A program made the position numbers and the translations under genes. A stretch of 64,000 nt of DNA, taken from positions 280,921 through 344,920 of the forward strand of contig MNCI01007715.1 in assembly GCA_015680685.1 (NCBI GenBank), read 5' to 3'. The DNA comes from Gnetum montanum (taxonomy: Eukaryota; Streptophyta; Gnetopsida; Gnetales; Gnetaceae). Shown in pieces: positions 46,730 through 59,350 of this stretch (positions within the stretch are counted from its first letter, which is position 1; every line of letters begins with the position of its first letter). The notes under the pieces were generated by a model. That model saw only the letters and a list, made by a program, of their open reading frames with translations, did no database searches and was not told the origin of the DNA.

Positions 46730-47495
46730 CATGCAAGAGGTGTAAGAGGGAGAGATGTGTAAGAAATAGTTGGAAAACAATAGGTTTTCATGCTAAATTG
46801 TAGCGTAACGCAGTGGACAGCATACCGAAGTGGACAATGTCATGCAATAGATAGCATAGCATAGTGGAAGCATTACACTAACAGGGTTTCTACACTACAT
46901 AGGGCATAGGTAGCATAATGTAGTGGATAGGTAGTGTAGTATAGTGGACAGTGTAGGAACTGCTACACCGATAGGGTCGCTACGCTAGAAATAATGTAGG
47001 TAGTGTAATGTAATAGATGGGCAGCGTAACAAAGTAGATAGTTAAAGAAATGCTATGTTGGTAGAGTTACTATGCTACAAAAAACATAGGCAGTGTAATG
47101 TAGTTGATTGAGTAGATGGTCTAGCGTAACATAGTAGATAGTCAATGTAACATAGTAAACTGTTCAGAAACCGCTACGCTGGTAGGGTCACCATGCTACA
47201 CAGAATGTTGGCAGCATGACACAATAGATAGTTTTAGACTTGTTACGATGATAGGAACACCACATTACACGTGACATAGGTAGCAGGGCATAGTAAACCA
47301 TTTTGGGCTTTCAACTTACAGGGTTCCAGAGGAACATTCATGGTGACCAATCTACACCACCCAGTGCATAGACAACCATAGGGGTGTCACATCTATGCTA
47401 GCAGGTTGCTAGTGATAGGGTACAAATAGCATGTAGGATTACCCGTGACACACAAAAAGGGCACAGAGAAGGCCCTACTTCTAGCACCCAAAAAC
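46730..47495 (-). other. E2 leader with repeated GTAGCGTAACATAGT motifs; candidate PBS
   Basis: This lies between gag and the 5' LTR. Motifs such as gtagcgtaa, agcatagtgga and ctacgctggtag recur every 40-70 bp from 46795 to 47310. On the minus strand, TGGGTGCTAGAAGTAGGGCC begins five bases inside the LTR end and could be a PBS, but I cannot match it to a tRNA. It is clearly not the tRNA-Asp type of E1 and E3-E5. Confidence 0.45.
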
Positions 47496-49893
47496 TGTAA
47501 CATCTGAAAATGTCAGTGGCTGGAACACTGAGAGGTTACCGGGCATAGAGACTAACCCTGGATCCATGCAAGGGCCTTGTTGGAGATAATGAAAATGGGG
47601 TGCCCTAAATGGTCTAGTTGATCAGACAGGGACTTACACAATGTACAATAACCTTTCGTGAACAATGGTTTTAAAATGTTGCGCATGGAGATTTAGGTGA
47701 AGAAAATTGTAACATACATAATAGTAAAAGTGTAGTAGAATATGTAACTAAGTAATAAACGTGAATCAATGTACAATGATGCAAAATATATGCTGTAGCA
47801 AAATGAAATGAGCTTAGGTGAGAGAATGCACTACCCTAAAATTGGAGGATTTGATCTTTGTTTAGCTGAAGAAGGTGTACAACCAATGTGCATTGTTGGA
47901 TAGGCACAACTAACAACATAATGGTATGGTCATAGCTCCTGGAGTGCTGCCAATGGCCTACTAACAGGAACTAATGAGCTAATGATTGTTGGGCTAAAAG
48001 AAATCTAGGGAAGTGCTACCTTTGGGATTTTCTAATCCTCAACCTTCTACTTGCCAACCTCCTTGCTAAAGCCAATTTCTAGAAAGCTAATTGGAAAAAA
48101 TGCTAATCTCTAGAAATCAATCGCTAGAAAGCCAAATCAGAAAAACAACCACAAGAAAGGTAATTCCCAAAAGCCAACCCCTTGAACAATGTTCACTAGG
48201 GTATTTATAGAGCCAATAGTAGGAGACAAACATGGCTTGAATACCACATGTCCTAGGTCCCACAAGGTTCAAACATGGATGTGCTATGATGACATGTGGT
48301 GCTATGCTACAATTTCATGCTGATGTGCTACGTTGAGTGGGGATGACGCTGGAAGTAAAACTTTCCGAGCCATGACCATACTATTCAAACTGCATGTACC
48401 AGAATCCAGAAAACTATCATGTTTTTACAAAAAGTGCTAACAAAAAATGCAAAGTGGAGCCTATGCTCCAGGACTACATCTTCCCTACTCCTGCGCGTAG
48501 GGTCAAGCGTAGGAACAACTTTAGGAATCAATGCAGGGGGTGCAAAATAAAGGAAACTATTGATCTTGTCTGTTGAGGAGATGCTAGAGTAAAAATAAAC
48601 ACTGCTAACTAAGTTCTGGAGCTACTAGAGATGTCTTGATGCATCTTTACAAGTGTTACGCTACCTATGCTACTCAACATAGTGGAGTAGCTTGAATACC
48701 CACACGCTACGTTGTGCTACGCTGCATAGCATAGTGCAGCGTAGCAGCCAGTTTTGAGATAAATCTTACCCAAAAATCAAAAATACCCCTCTAAGGCCTA
48801 GCTAGGCAAGCAACTTTAGTAATTGGCAACCCTTCTTTTCATGTTGAAAGGTACTAAGACCTACTGATTTAATCATTGGGATACTTTTGGGCTTTATGTC
48901 CTTGCTATGCTGTGCTACGGTGTGTAGTGTAGCACAACATAGTAGTTAGTTTGGTATGAATTTGAGCTTGAACCTACAATGCTTTGCTAGAATACTTTGA
49001 TTGAGACCTAAGGGCAAAGTGGGATAGGTAGTCTTGGAGGTCAGAGCATGGCCAAGTGCAATCCTTTTGCTAGGGTAACTTGATGGAGGACCTATGTGCA
49101 TTCTGACCCTGCTATGTTGTGCTACACTATGTAGCGTATCACAAAGTAGCACCCAGTTTGGCCTAAATTTTGTCTCACTTTGCAAGTGTTGTATCATGGG
49201 ATGTCGATCATGTCCTAGGGTGGCAGCAGAATAAGCATTTTTGATGGTTAAGGAATGGGAAATTTTATTTCCTGTGTCAAGGCAATCTGAGTGGAAGTAT
49301 TGTCACACAAGAACCCTGCTACATTGTGTAGCATAGCATAGTGTAGCACTCAAATGGAGATGATTTCTGATGAAATTTACCACATGCTCCTATGTCATGT
49401 TGATCATGCTTCAAGGATGAAGCAGGGTAGGTATCCTGGAGGACCAAATAGTTGTCAACTGCATCTTTGGTGCATGATCAGTCTCCACATGTCCTGCTAT
49501 GCTGTGCAGCATAGCGTAGCATAGTAAGTCTTGTAGTTAGAAAACTTGTCAAAATGTTTAGTCCATCCTGAACACTTTTGGTAAATCCTAGCATGGTCCA
49601 TAGGTAAACTGTCAACTAGGTCATGTGTCAAGTTGGGCAAGCTAGAAAGTGTAGCAAGCCTGTCATCCTAGGAGATAGAAAATTTGCTGAACTGTATGAT
49701 CTACCTTCAATGCTCCATTTGTGCAAAATGGCTCTGCAACTAGATGCTACACTGATTTTGGTGAGGAGCGTAGCAGGCACACTCGAGCATAACAATGTAG
49801 GCATTAAGAATTCCAGGGTGTCAAACCAATTATGTGGTTCATCATGGTATTACACCTAGAGAATCATGATGACCCAAAATTGATGATGTTTTA
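47496..49893 (-). repeat. E2 5' LTR (2398 bp)
   Basis: Starts (+) TGTAACATCTG and ends TTTTA (TTTCA in the partner). It carries the same palindrome array (~48660-49520) as the left LTR. Confidence 0.88.
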
Positions 49894-50539
49894 GTTAGAA
49901 TATTTTCTAAGTGTCCACACCAGGAGTCAAGGATTTATAAAATCCTTATTTGAGCACCAATGTACCTAGACACATTGATGTGATGGCCATAAAGATGAGG
50001 TTCTTAAAATACCTTACCACACTTGGAAATATATTAATGTTTACTATTATGCAATTTGTTATTCATACACTTTACTTTCATGTTTCTAGTTAATTAAAAT
50101 ACTTAATTAATACACATAAGTAGGATCACCTCAAGCATAATGTTAATGCTTGGTAATCCCAACATTGCTATCACTTGGTAGCCTAGTAGCATTGTAACAA
50201 GTTCAAGATGTTTATTGAAGGTGTGATAGAATATTTATGTTAGGAAATAGGCTAAGACATTAGCTAATTACTTAGATTAATTCTTAATCAATTACTTTAT
50301 CTTACACTTAGATTAATTTATATAAAAATAAAAAATTAATACAAATCATGTGCCTTTCCTCCACTCAATCATACACTTGCACTTACATAAGTGTAGCCAG
50401 GAAGACAACGATCACATCCATAGATTAGTATCTTTACTATTGGCATTTGTAGAGCTAAAGTCCACAGAATTCCACTAGATCGCTAGTGTAACAGTTGTGA
50501 TTCGTATGCTTGGATGTAGGAACTACTTGATGCTCATCA
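49894..50539 (+). repeat. E4 5' LTR, second part
   Basis: Continues from 22423 after the duplicated GTTAG. It follows the E1 3' LTR to gtaggaactacttgatgctcatca-type ends. The whole LTR would be ~876 bp without E2. Confidence 0.8.
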
Positions 50540-50540
50540 T

Positions 50541-50566
50541 TGGCACTATTGCTAGGGATTTTAGTT
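50541..50566 (+). other. E4 primer binding site, tRNA-Asp type
   Basis: TGGCACTATTGCTAGGGATT, one base after the LTR end, aligns with the E1 and E3 sites and with the tRNA-Asp(GUC) complement. Confidence 0.72.
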
Positions 50567-50689
50567 AACTAAGTGTGCTACCTAGAAGAGATAATGAAAT
50601 CATTCATAGAAGTTATAAAAGGAACTAAACGCTAACATCATTAAAAACAAAGAAACTAACACTAGCACACTATTTTTCTCAATCACTAA

Positions 50690-52715
50690 TGTGGCTTCCT
50701 CTTGCAAGGAATACTCTCCACCACTGTTTGGAGGTGAATCCAATCAACAATGATAAGAATTTCATAGGACACCAGTGTCTTAATAGTTTAAGGTGATTTA
50801 CACTCATCTGGATGCCTACAATCTAGACTTCATCTTCATCTTGCACCAAGATGAGTAGTTGTGATGAAGGGACATGGAAGGAAACATCATGTTGCCTCTT
50901 GACCAATCTATTCCTATAATGTTGTTGAATAATTTTATAAGGCTTGCCATTATAGAACTTAATCCAGAGTATGAAGTGCAAGATCATGCTTACTAGGATT
51001 ATCATCCCATAGAAGCACAAAAAAGAAAACATCAACAAATGGAAGCCCAATATGAGATCACAAAAGGAAAACGAGACCCTACCCACTTGTTTTTACAAAC
51101 ACATAAAGAAGGTGAGGACTTGTTTTCAAGGACCTCTCAATAAACTAGTTCTCCTCTTCTCTTTAATGAGGAGACCCTTAACTAGCATTTGTAGTTCACT
51201 GTGAACAACCCTAATTCTAGGAAGAGTGGATTCCAAGTTTAGGGGGCCTCAAAAGGGGATAGCCAAGGCAGAAACAAAGAAAAGCACCAATAAAAAGATA
51301 AACATGGTAAATGGGATACTAACCAAAGAAGAAGAAGAAGCATTAGGTCATGCTTTGTTGCTGGCTCTATTTCCTCTTTGTCTTCTTCGTCCTCATCATC
51401 TTCCTCCTATAACTTCGATCATAGCTATACAAGCAACAAAAACTATGATGGAGGTGAATGACATGATAGGGATGATCACAAATCCTACCATAATGATAGA
51501 AACCATGGGCATGATCAATAGGGAGATTATCAACATCAAGAAATAAGGGATAGCAGGACTCTTCATAACCATCATGACCATGACAGGGGCCACCAAGACC
51601 GCTATGACTATGATGAGCCCCTACTGGTAACTAGAAACATGTTGAACATTGCAAAGGCTATAAGGATATTGACTAGGAATGTGAAGAATATTCAAATCAA
51701 ATGATTGGATATGAATAATATCCCCAAGTTCAAATAGAAGTATAATTTGGATCCATATAACCACTTGCAAGCCTTTCAAAATGCCTATGGAAAAAGTTGA
51801 AATTGTTCTTATGAACACTCATCAAAAAAGCTAAACGTTGGTACTAGTTCTTGGAATCTGAATCTATTTGAAGATAGAGTACGATGCTTGAATTGTTCAA
51901 TGAAAAGTATTAGACATACTCTAGAGTGTCCAACTTGAGAAGGAAAATTCAAGGATGGAAATAAGATACTCATGAATCCTTGGATGTAGCCATGGGTAGG
52001 TAATACTCCTTGTTGCATTGATGCCCAAGCCATGGCTATTCTCAAAGGGATTAGCTATGCCACATCATAGATGGGCTCTAAACTCAAACAAGGAGAACTC
52101 TTGAGGTCTATGCCCAAGGAATACTTTCAAAGCTAAGGGCTCATTAGATCTAAAGGCTCATCGAGTAAGTGGCTAAGGAAGAGGGTGAGATGGAAAAAAA
52201 ATATAGTACATAGGAGTATAATAGGGATCCATCTCTCTATAAGAGGAAGGTTTGTTTCTATGATAATAAGGAGGAGACACTATTTGATGAAGTGGTGCAA
52301 TGAAAAACCTTGTTGATATAAAATCTATCTCTAAAATATCAACTAAGATGGATAAAATGTGGGACTTATTGGAAGAAAAATTTTAAATTGCTCTAAAAAT
52401 CATAGAAGAGAGTAGAGACCAAAGAGGTAGTGGTCATGAAAGAAGGAAGAAAAAGGAGGCAAGACTATAGCACTTTAGGAAGTTGTATATTCTAAGTCAA
52501 ATGATGATGGATGTGACATATGCTAATATGAACATTGCAAGGGATGTCATCCTATTGTTTTCATACTTGTAGGAATCTAGTATGTATGCTCTAAATCCCA
52601 AATTGGCAAAATGGCAAGCACCCAAAAGGTTTCCTTATCCATAAGGCAACTATTGGCAATAGTTCCACCAACAAACTTACTATTTGAGTGGAGCATCACT
52701 ACAACATCATGATTA
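50690..52715 (+). pseudogene. E4 gag, decayed
   Basis: Parallels E1 gag from its first codons (GTGGCTTCC where E1 has ATGGCTTCT, so the start codon itself is mutated). It has the same TLIxDxxNxDFIFI-like opening, the Lys/Asp-rich middle, a Ser-rich stretch, the charged helix (KMWDLLEEKF-like at ~52350), the C-terminal motif DGCDICQYEHCKGCHP (with shifts, ~52500-52560) and a P-H-Q-rich tail ending ~52715. Dozens of stops. The protease and RT expected after it are absent. Confidence 0.68.
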
Positions 52716-52744
52716 AACTAGCACATCTGATGGAAAGTGACTAA

Positions 52745-53755
52745 CTGCCAAAGGTTAAAACTTTTGATACATGCCAACAACATAGTAACCTTATACATGT
52801 ATTGCCAATTGAGTTACACATTACTCAAATCACTTGGTCATTTTAATGGTGGGGGTTAGATATCCTTGGACCTATAATGCCTAAGCCTTCAACAGGACAT
52901 AGTTTTGTCATCGTGGCAACTAAATACTTCACAAAGTGGATTGAAGCTATTCCCCTAAAACGTAAAACATCTAAATAAGTCTATAAATTCATACTTGGCA
53001 ACATTGTAGCCTATTTTGACATACCCATGACCATAGTCATAGATAATGGACCATAGTTTAGTAGCCAAGAAACAAAGAATTTTTTTCATGACCTAGGCAT
53101 TAAGCATTCCTTCTCATTGCCATATCACCATCAAGCCAATGGACAAGTAGAACCAACCAATAAGGCCATCATCAACTTGCTTAAAAAGATGTTGAACAAC
53201 AATAGGCACAAGTGGCATGAGTAGCTTATCCATGCACTTTGGGCCTACAAAACGATCTATCATATGATAACTAGTGTAACTCTTTATAGCTTGATTTATG
53301 ATTATGAAGTTATTTTACCTCTTGAATTGAAGGTGCCATTGCTCCAAGTAGCCTTATCTAACTTCATCAACAATGAACAATGCAAGGAGTTGTAGACCAT
53401 GGATCTTGACTTCATGGAGGAGCAATGGGTACAAACGCTTGCTCATGTTGAGCGATATTAAGAGAGGAAAAAGTGAAAACACCACCATACCATAACCAAG
53501 AATAAGATCAAGGAGGATGACCTAGTCCTCAAGACCATCTGTTGGCATGAGGACAAGTTCTCAACCAATTGGGAAGGGCCTTTCTTAATCACTATAGCGT
53601 ACAACAACAGAGCATTTAGGATCATAGACATGAATGGGAATGAGTTAGCTAATCCAGTTAATCATTCCTATTTAAAAAAATATTACATGTAGCCAAACGA
53701 TGACATCAATGATCTCATGCATTCAATAGAGATCCTACATGAAACCCCTTGAACA
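52745..53755 (+). pseudogene. Tat-like integrase downstream of E4 gag, decayed but with DDE triad kept
   Basis: Starts within the zinc domain tail (FDTCQQHSNLIHVLP) and continues WWGLDILGPIMPKPSTGHSF, ATKYFTKWIEAIPL, IPMTIVIDNGP-stop-FSS (TAG at 53054-53056 in a Gln position), GIKHSFSLPYHHQANGQVEP, HALWAYKT, and a C-terminal GPY-like tail (EDDLVLKTI, WEGPFLI, NHSYLKKYY). All three catalytic residues (D, D at 53042-53044, E) remain. It resembles the E2 integrase far more than the E1 one, so it is not the original partner of the Athila-like gag. Confidence 0.75.
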
Positions 53756-55249
53756 ACAAAGGAATATCTTTCAATGATCCACTAAGAACTTAAACTAGCA
53801 CCATGGCTGGCCATGACCTTAAACTGATAACATTGGTGACTTAGGTAGTTTGGTTTTATCTATCATTCTATGTGGCCTTGTGCATTGTAGCATAGCAAGA
53901 TTCTTTCTTTGCTTGGTTTTCTTATACTCTTGGAGTTGTGCTTGTAGGATGAAGCCCAGAGTCATTGTGGAGGTGCAACTCAACATGACAACAAGTTACC
54001 ACATGACCTTGAAGCAAGATTTGGTGAGTTTTTCTTGTTGTGTCAAGAGTGCTTATTTCATTTTCATTCCCACTATCATCTCCTTGAACTAAACCCTGTA
54101 GCCTTGTTATAGCCTTTCTTACCCTAAATAGCAATGTTGACCTATCTTTGGCATTCATACATTATGACCTTATAACATCCCTTTATCATGCTCCATCATC
54201 AAGTCCATTGAGTGTAACACATATCATTCAATAGGAAAACCATTATTTCCATTGAGTGTAACACATCCCATTCGATGGAAGAACCATTAGATTTGATGGA
54301 AGATGGAAGTAACACACCTCATCCAATAGGAAAACAATGTCATAATCAGCCTTGGCAATGAAGCTCAATGAAGGTTTCACCTCACAAAAAAAAGGGGAGG
54401 GAAATGGCCAAGAAGTCAAATGATATATGAAGACCAAAAGCCCAAATAGATAGCTTCAAACATCCAAAGGGAGGAGCCTAAAGGCCAAAGAAACCTTGGA
54501 GCAAGATGTTGGATTCCCAAATGTATTTGCCAAGTGAAAAACATCTCAAAACACAAAGTGTCAAAACCACTAACTAATTAACATGTTAGTGCCATATTCA
54601 TTATGTCAACTATGGAACACATTGTTAACTCTTATGACCATTTTCATATAAATTCATGACTATAATCTTGACACTATAAATTTGATAAGTTTTTATATCC
54701 AACTACCAACTTGACACTAAACCTTCTTATTTGGTATCCTAGCTTGGAACTACTAGCCCAAGCATATTTTCAAGATTATTAGCCCTATTGCACCTATTTC
54801 CATTATTCTAGCTATTATTTCCCCACCTATAATTACACTCCCTCTAACATATAGCCTATTTTCAAGCATAAACACTATCAATCTAGCATCTAATGTGCAA
54901 GTGTAGAATCCTAATACCCTACTAAATCCATTTCATCCCCTATCCCATATGTCACTAGTTCAATAACCATAAGCCTCAATACCATTTCTCCCACCTTCCT
55001 AATATATTTCTTCCACCTTATGTCTTCATGCTCACTATTACATCTTCCTAGTCAACTTTTCTTATTTATAACCTCATTTTAGAGAATCCTTCCATACCAT
55101 TCTTTCCTGATGTTCTAGTTAAGTAAATGTTTTTTCTCCAAGACTTATCTTCTAGGTTGCAAGTAAATGAGGATCAGATACATAAAGCAATAATAATACA
55201 TGGTAGTAGTCATCTTATTTCTATTATCCATCTCCTTCTTAATTCCATC
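53756..55249. other. Post-integrase region, no gene seen
   Basis: AT-rich. aaagggaggagccta near 54466 looks like a polypurine tract, but no matching LTR pair was found. Direct repeats around ccattgagtgtaacacat (~54208 and ~54250) and a related block with ccaatagg/cgatgg variants recur up to 54330. The 3' end of E4 could not be located. Confidence 0.4.
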
Positions 55250-56006
55250 AGCCCATTGATCCTACCTACCTAAGTTTCCAAAGAAGTTTTCTTGCTAAAG
55301 TTTTTTAAGTATAATGAGGAGTCTGGTCCCAAAAACCATGTCATTACCTTTTTCAATGAATTCATATTGTTGGCCAACAATATCCACACTATCTTTAGAT
55401 GCTTTTCTAATTCTCTAATTGGAAATATACTTGAATGGTATAGAGCCCTTTCCCATAGGTTTATCACCTCCATGGAATAGCTCTTCATCATCTTCATGAA
55501 GAGATTTAAGTACAACATCATGCAGAGTGATACTTTGTAAAAGCTCCTAACAATCAAGCAAGCTCACAATGAGTCCATCTCCAAGTTCATCTCTAGATGA
55601 ACTTGAGTAACAATGAAACATGCTTATCCACTTCTTGATGATCAACTTTTAGACATCTACGAAGGAGTTAGGAATGTCTACATTTGAGATAATTTGGTTT
55701 ATTATAGGCCACTTAACCTCCATGATGCCATCACTTCAACTAAGCACATTGAGAAGGTGGACATCCAACATAATGGCAAGGAATGGATCAAATTCTATAA
55801 TAAGGCTAATAAACCAACTAACATGGAGAAAACTTCTCAAAACACAAGCAAACAGTGGCATTGATGAACTAATCCTTAACAGTTTCATCCTGAAACAATG
55901 ATGGTAATGAGAGTTCAAACTTTAAGTCTAATAGTAGTGGATAAAATTCATCTACTAGAGGGTAAAGGAAACCACCCAAGAATAGGTCCAAATTCCATAA
56001 GTTCCT
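55250..56006 (+). pseudogene. Gag fragment of another Ty3/gypsy element, cut by E5
   Basis: FFKYNEESGPKNHVITFFNE, then SLIGNILEWYRALSHRFI, LFIIFMKRFKYN and LLTIKQAHNESISKFISR give the retrotransposon gag core (a W-Y-x-x-L helix, then the MxRFK and N-E-S-I helices). It is most like E2 gag (EALDWYHALS...). The end is interrupted at 56006 by the E5 LTR. No 5' LTR or PBS was found upstream. It could be the remainder of E4 or of an unrelated element. Confidence 0.6.
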
Positions 56007-56964
56007 TGATAAGTAGTGGGTATCCCCTACATCCAACCATATGAATCACAAGGATGTATGCATGATCTAGTCAAATTTCATGGATGGAACTAGTATGATA
56101 TCTAGATCGTTAAGTATTAATCATAGGTTGCTCTCTTCTTAGTTAGACTAGTGGTAGCTTTATCATGTATGGTTTAGTCCAAAGTAAGGCATATGATTAT
56201 TGATGTTATGTAGCTAAGGTTACACTATGTGAAAGTATGAAAATTAATTATTTAATCTAATTAATAATAAATTAAATCCTAAACTATCTTAAGGATGATA
56301 AGTGTCCATTCCCAACTTAGCATACATGTCTTGAACTCACATACCCACTACTGGGATATCCATGTGAATATGTGTTTACACTCAAAACTAATCATGATTA
56401 TTCCACCGATTGATTACCATGCATGGAAATGTAAATATTAACTAAGTACATAGAAAGTAAACTGCATTGAAAGTAAATCTATTCTAAGTTAAAGTACTGC
56501 AATAAATATGAATCAATCTCAATCTTATTTTCATTCATGAAATGTGTCTAGGTACAATGCCACTCAGATAATATGTCGTACAAATGACTCAAATCCACAC
56601 TACAAGCACTCAAAAAATATTTACTAAGATTATAAAAATAAACTGCAACAGTTCAACTACACTATTAATCAAATGGTGCCAAATACATAGCAAGTGTTTA
56701 CATATATATAGGCAAATATAGACAATGCATTAAGAGGTATGTGTTAATGCATTTGGTTGTGTCAATAGGGGTGTGTCAACAAGGATGCCTCAATGCCACT
56801 AAGTTATAATAGATGTGATATAGCATCTATGATATAGTAGCCAACTAAGACACACCAACAAGGATGCTACAACATAGATTCAATGTAGTATCTATAATAT
56901 AACATCTATGATATCTCAATCAACTGATACACTTAACAAAATTATGCTTCATCATGTTCCATCA
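56007..56964 (-). repeat. E5 3' LTR (958 bp)
   Basis: Starts (+) TGATAAGTAGTGGGTATCCC, matching 62082 onward (TGATGAGCAGTGTGTATCCC). It ends ttccatca, followed by tacccccac. The last ~250 bp contains short internal repeats (agcatctatgatat and aacaaggatgc variants) that make it longer than the E3 LTR. Confidence 0.75.
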
Positions 56965-59350
56965 TACCCCCACAACTAACTAAAAACTCATCCTTGAGTT
57001 ATATATAAATGGACAAAGTTCCATTACAAAAATTGTGGGGTGACTAAGACTACATTAGTTGCCATTACAAAATTGGAGTGTAGCATTACAAAATTTTATT
57101 TTAGTAGATGTATTACAAAATGAAAAAAATATTGGATAGATATTAAAGTTTATATAATTATAGAGGTCTTAAAAAATCCACCAAAGATGAATCTTCTTGT
57201 TGTCTCTAGTGGTGGTAGACTTTCTAACCTTGATTTTTATGTTGGTGCTTCTCTTTTTATGTAGAATGTTTTTGAAGGATGGGTTGAAATTTCTCCTCAT
57301 TGTCCCATGGGTTTAGAAAACATGTGATGTTTAAATTTTAATCACTATATATGCTACTATTCTTCTAGGGGAAAATCCTCCTGTATCCTACTCTTAGCTT
57401 CTTTTCTTGCCTTATAAGAGGCCTTCAACCTTAATCATTTCTTTTAGCATCACTTGCAATCACCGAAGGATCAATGTTAGATTTGGTAATTTTTTCTTAA
57501 TAATTAACCCTTTTTGAATCCCAATTATCTCAAAGTTTGAAAAATGTTTAGCATTTATGCTCAAGGTAATTTCATAATAATGTTCCTCAAGGCTATGAAG
57601 TAACTAAAATCATCAAGTTTTTCAAGTCATTTTAATTATTTTTACTATTAGTTACCATAATGTTCAAAAATAGGGTGTTAGAAAAAAGTTAAAAAATTAC
57701 ACCCTTAGCTCTCACAATAAATGAGCTTGACTCTAGAAGCTCACAAGTTTTCAAACAACTAAAACCCAAGGTCTAGTTAACAAGATGGCCAAGAAATATT
57801 GAATTTGAAGGATAGTTCAATATAAAAGTAGTAAATTAATTAAAATTGATGAGAAGTAGTCCAAAAATCATGCATAAATTTAGAGAAGTTTTCCATGATG
57901 TCTTGGAAGATGTGATGTTTTGGTTTATAGCCATGATGAACAAAATTCATGCAGGTGGATCCTTCCCAAAGTAGGCTTCTACCATAATGCCCTTGCATAA
58001 CCACCTTTATAGATCTCTATGGACACATTAGAAGTTGAATGTAGATCATGTCTTTGTTCCAAACAACACATAGCTACCTAGGTTAAGATCTTGCACTATA
58101 CTATACAAAATCATCAGGCTCATAATTGCATGCAACAATGAGGTGAATAATGCAATGAGAAGGGATTATAGAGATTGGGACATGAGGTACCTTACCATGT
58201 CTACAATAGGTTCTTGTATCACTTTTGATTAAGATGATCATCATACCTATTCATCCTAGTTTTAGACTAAGTCCATACTATTAACAATGGCCTAATATTA
58301 ATATGCCCCTTCTACCCACCAACATGAGTCCATAACAACCATAGAGAATGAGCATCACTCCAAAAAGAGAATGAAGACAAAGAGGGCCTTAGTTAGAGGG
58401 GCATCTTTAGGCATGGATAACATGTCTTTCTAACTCCATAACCAGTTCTTATAGCCCATTATTATGTCTAAGAGGTGTGCCTTAAATTCCTATTTTTTGT
58501 TTTTGTTTTTGTTTATTCTTCTTCTTCTTATTCTTTGTTTTTGTTTTTGTTTTTTTTTCTTTTTTTTTTGTATATTTTTTCATAGGTATCACACCATGCA
58601 AAGACATACTTCTTGTTTATTGGCCAAAAATAGGAGTAATGATATGTTCCATTAGGAGTCATAGATCCCAAGAAGGAAGTCAAGAAGAAAACCCAACAAA
58701 TCCCCTTGAGGTCATACCCTTTTTCATTTCCACTTGGTCTTTCTCTCTTTCTTCAAGGTACAATGATAATTAGTTAATTTTAGTTTCATGTAAGAAGAAC
58801 CATATTAATTTCTTCATAAATACCTTTTATTTAAAGAAACTGGAGAGATGGATGATGTGGTCTCACTACTTTACACAATTATTTACCTAATCAACTTGAT
58901 AGCATAAGATAAAGATCCAATACATAGTGTTAAATTCTACATCATGACTAGCAATAGCATTAACAAAAACAAAGTAGACATCCATAAAACATAAAGGAAA
59001 TGACTCAAGAAGAGAAAATTATAAAAAAATAGATAAATAAAAAGAAATGGAAAACATATTAAGAATTGATAGAATTTTGAAGAGATAGGAAAATGATAAA
59101 AAAATTGTAAAACAAAAAGTGAAAATGCACTTTTTAGTTCTTGATTCAAGATGAAGCATCTCCACCATGATTAAAATAATGTGTGAGTACTCTAAAAATG
59201 GACCACACATTCCATTGATTATACACCATAATTTTTCCATTTAGCATCTTTAGTGATTTAATATTTCTCTTGTTAGCACATTTAGCATTGATGATAATTA
59301 GGTTTTGATCATTTGGAGACATATATTCAACTAGATTAGAAGGTGTTTTC
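56965..59350. other. E5 spacer in place of pol; PPT at its left end
   Basis: The minus strand GTGGGGGTA (56965-56973) precedes the LTR. The rest shares ordered blocks with the E3 spacer and has no RT or integrase motif. Confidence 0.6.
58494..58575. repeat. T-rich microsatellite (TTTTTG)n and (TTC)n
   Basis: Runs of tttttg and cttcttctt. E3 has a shorter T-run at the same relative place (~29895-29925). Confidence 0.8.

Larger units (their letters stand above)
22424..49893 (-). mobile_element. Element E2: Tat-like Ty3/gypsy retrotransposon with ~2.4-kb LTRs, containing E3
   Basis: Direct LTRs at 22424-24885 and 47496-49893 are flanked by a perfect 5-bp duplication, GTTAG (22419-22423 and 49894-49898). 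LTR ends are TG..CA (TA in the right copy). Minus-strand order: 5' LTR (right), leader, gag, protease, an antisense accessory gene, RT-RNase H, integrase, PPT, 3' LTR (left). E3 (27833-34439) splits pol between RNase H and integrase. The RT has the CVDD variant of the Tat-type YVDDI box. Gag has the HDTEYCLVLKDDIE motif of the Tat lineage. It inserted into the 5' LTR of E4. Having the accessory gene between protease and RT is unusual and may reflect recombination. Confidence 0.85.
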
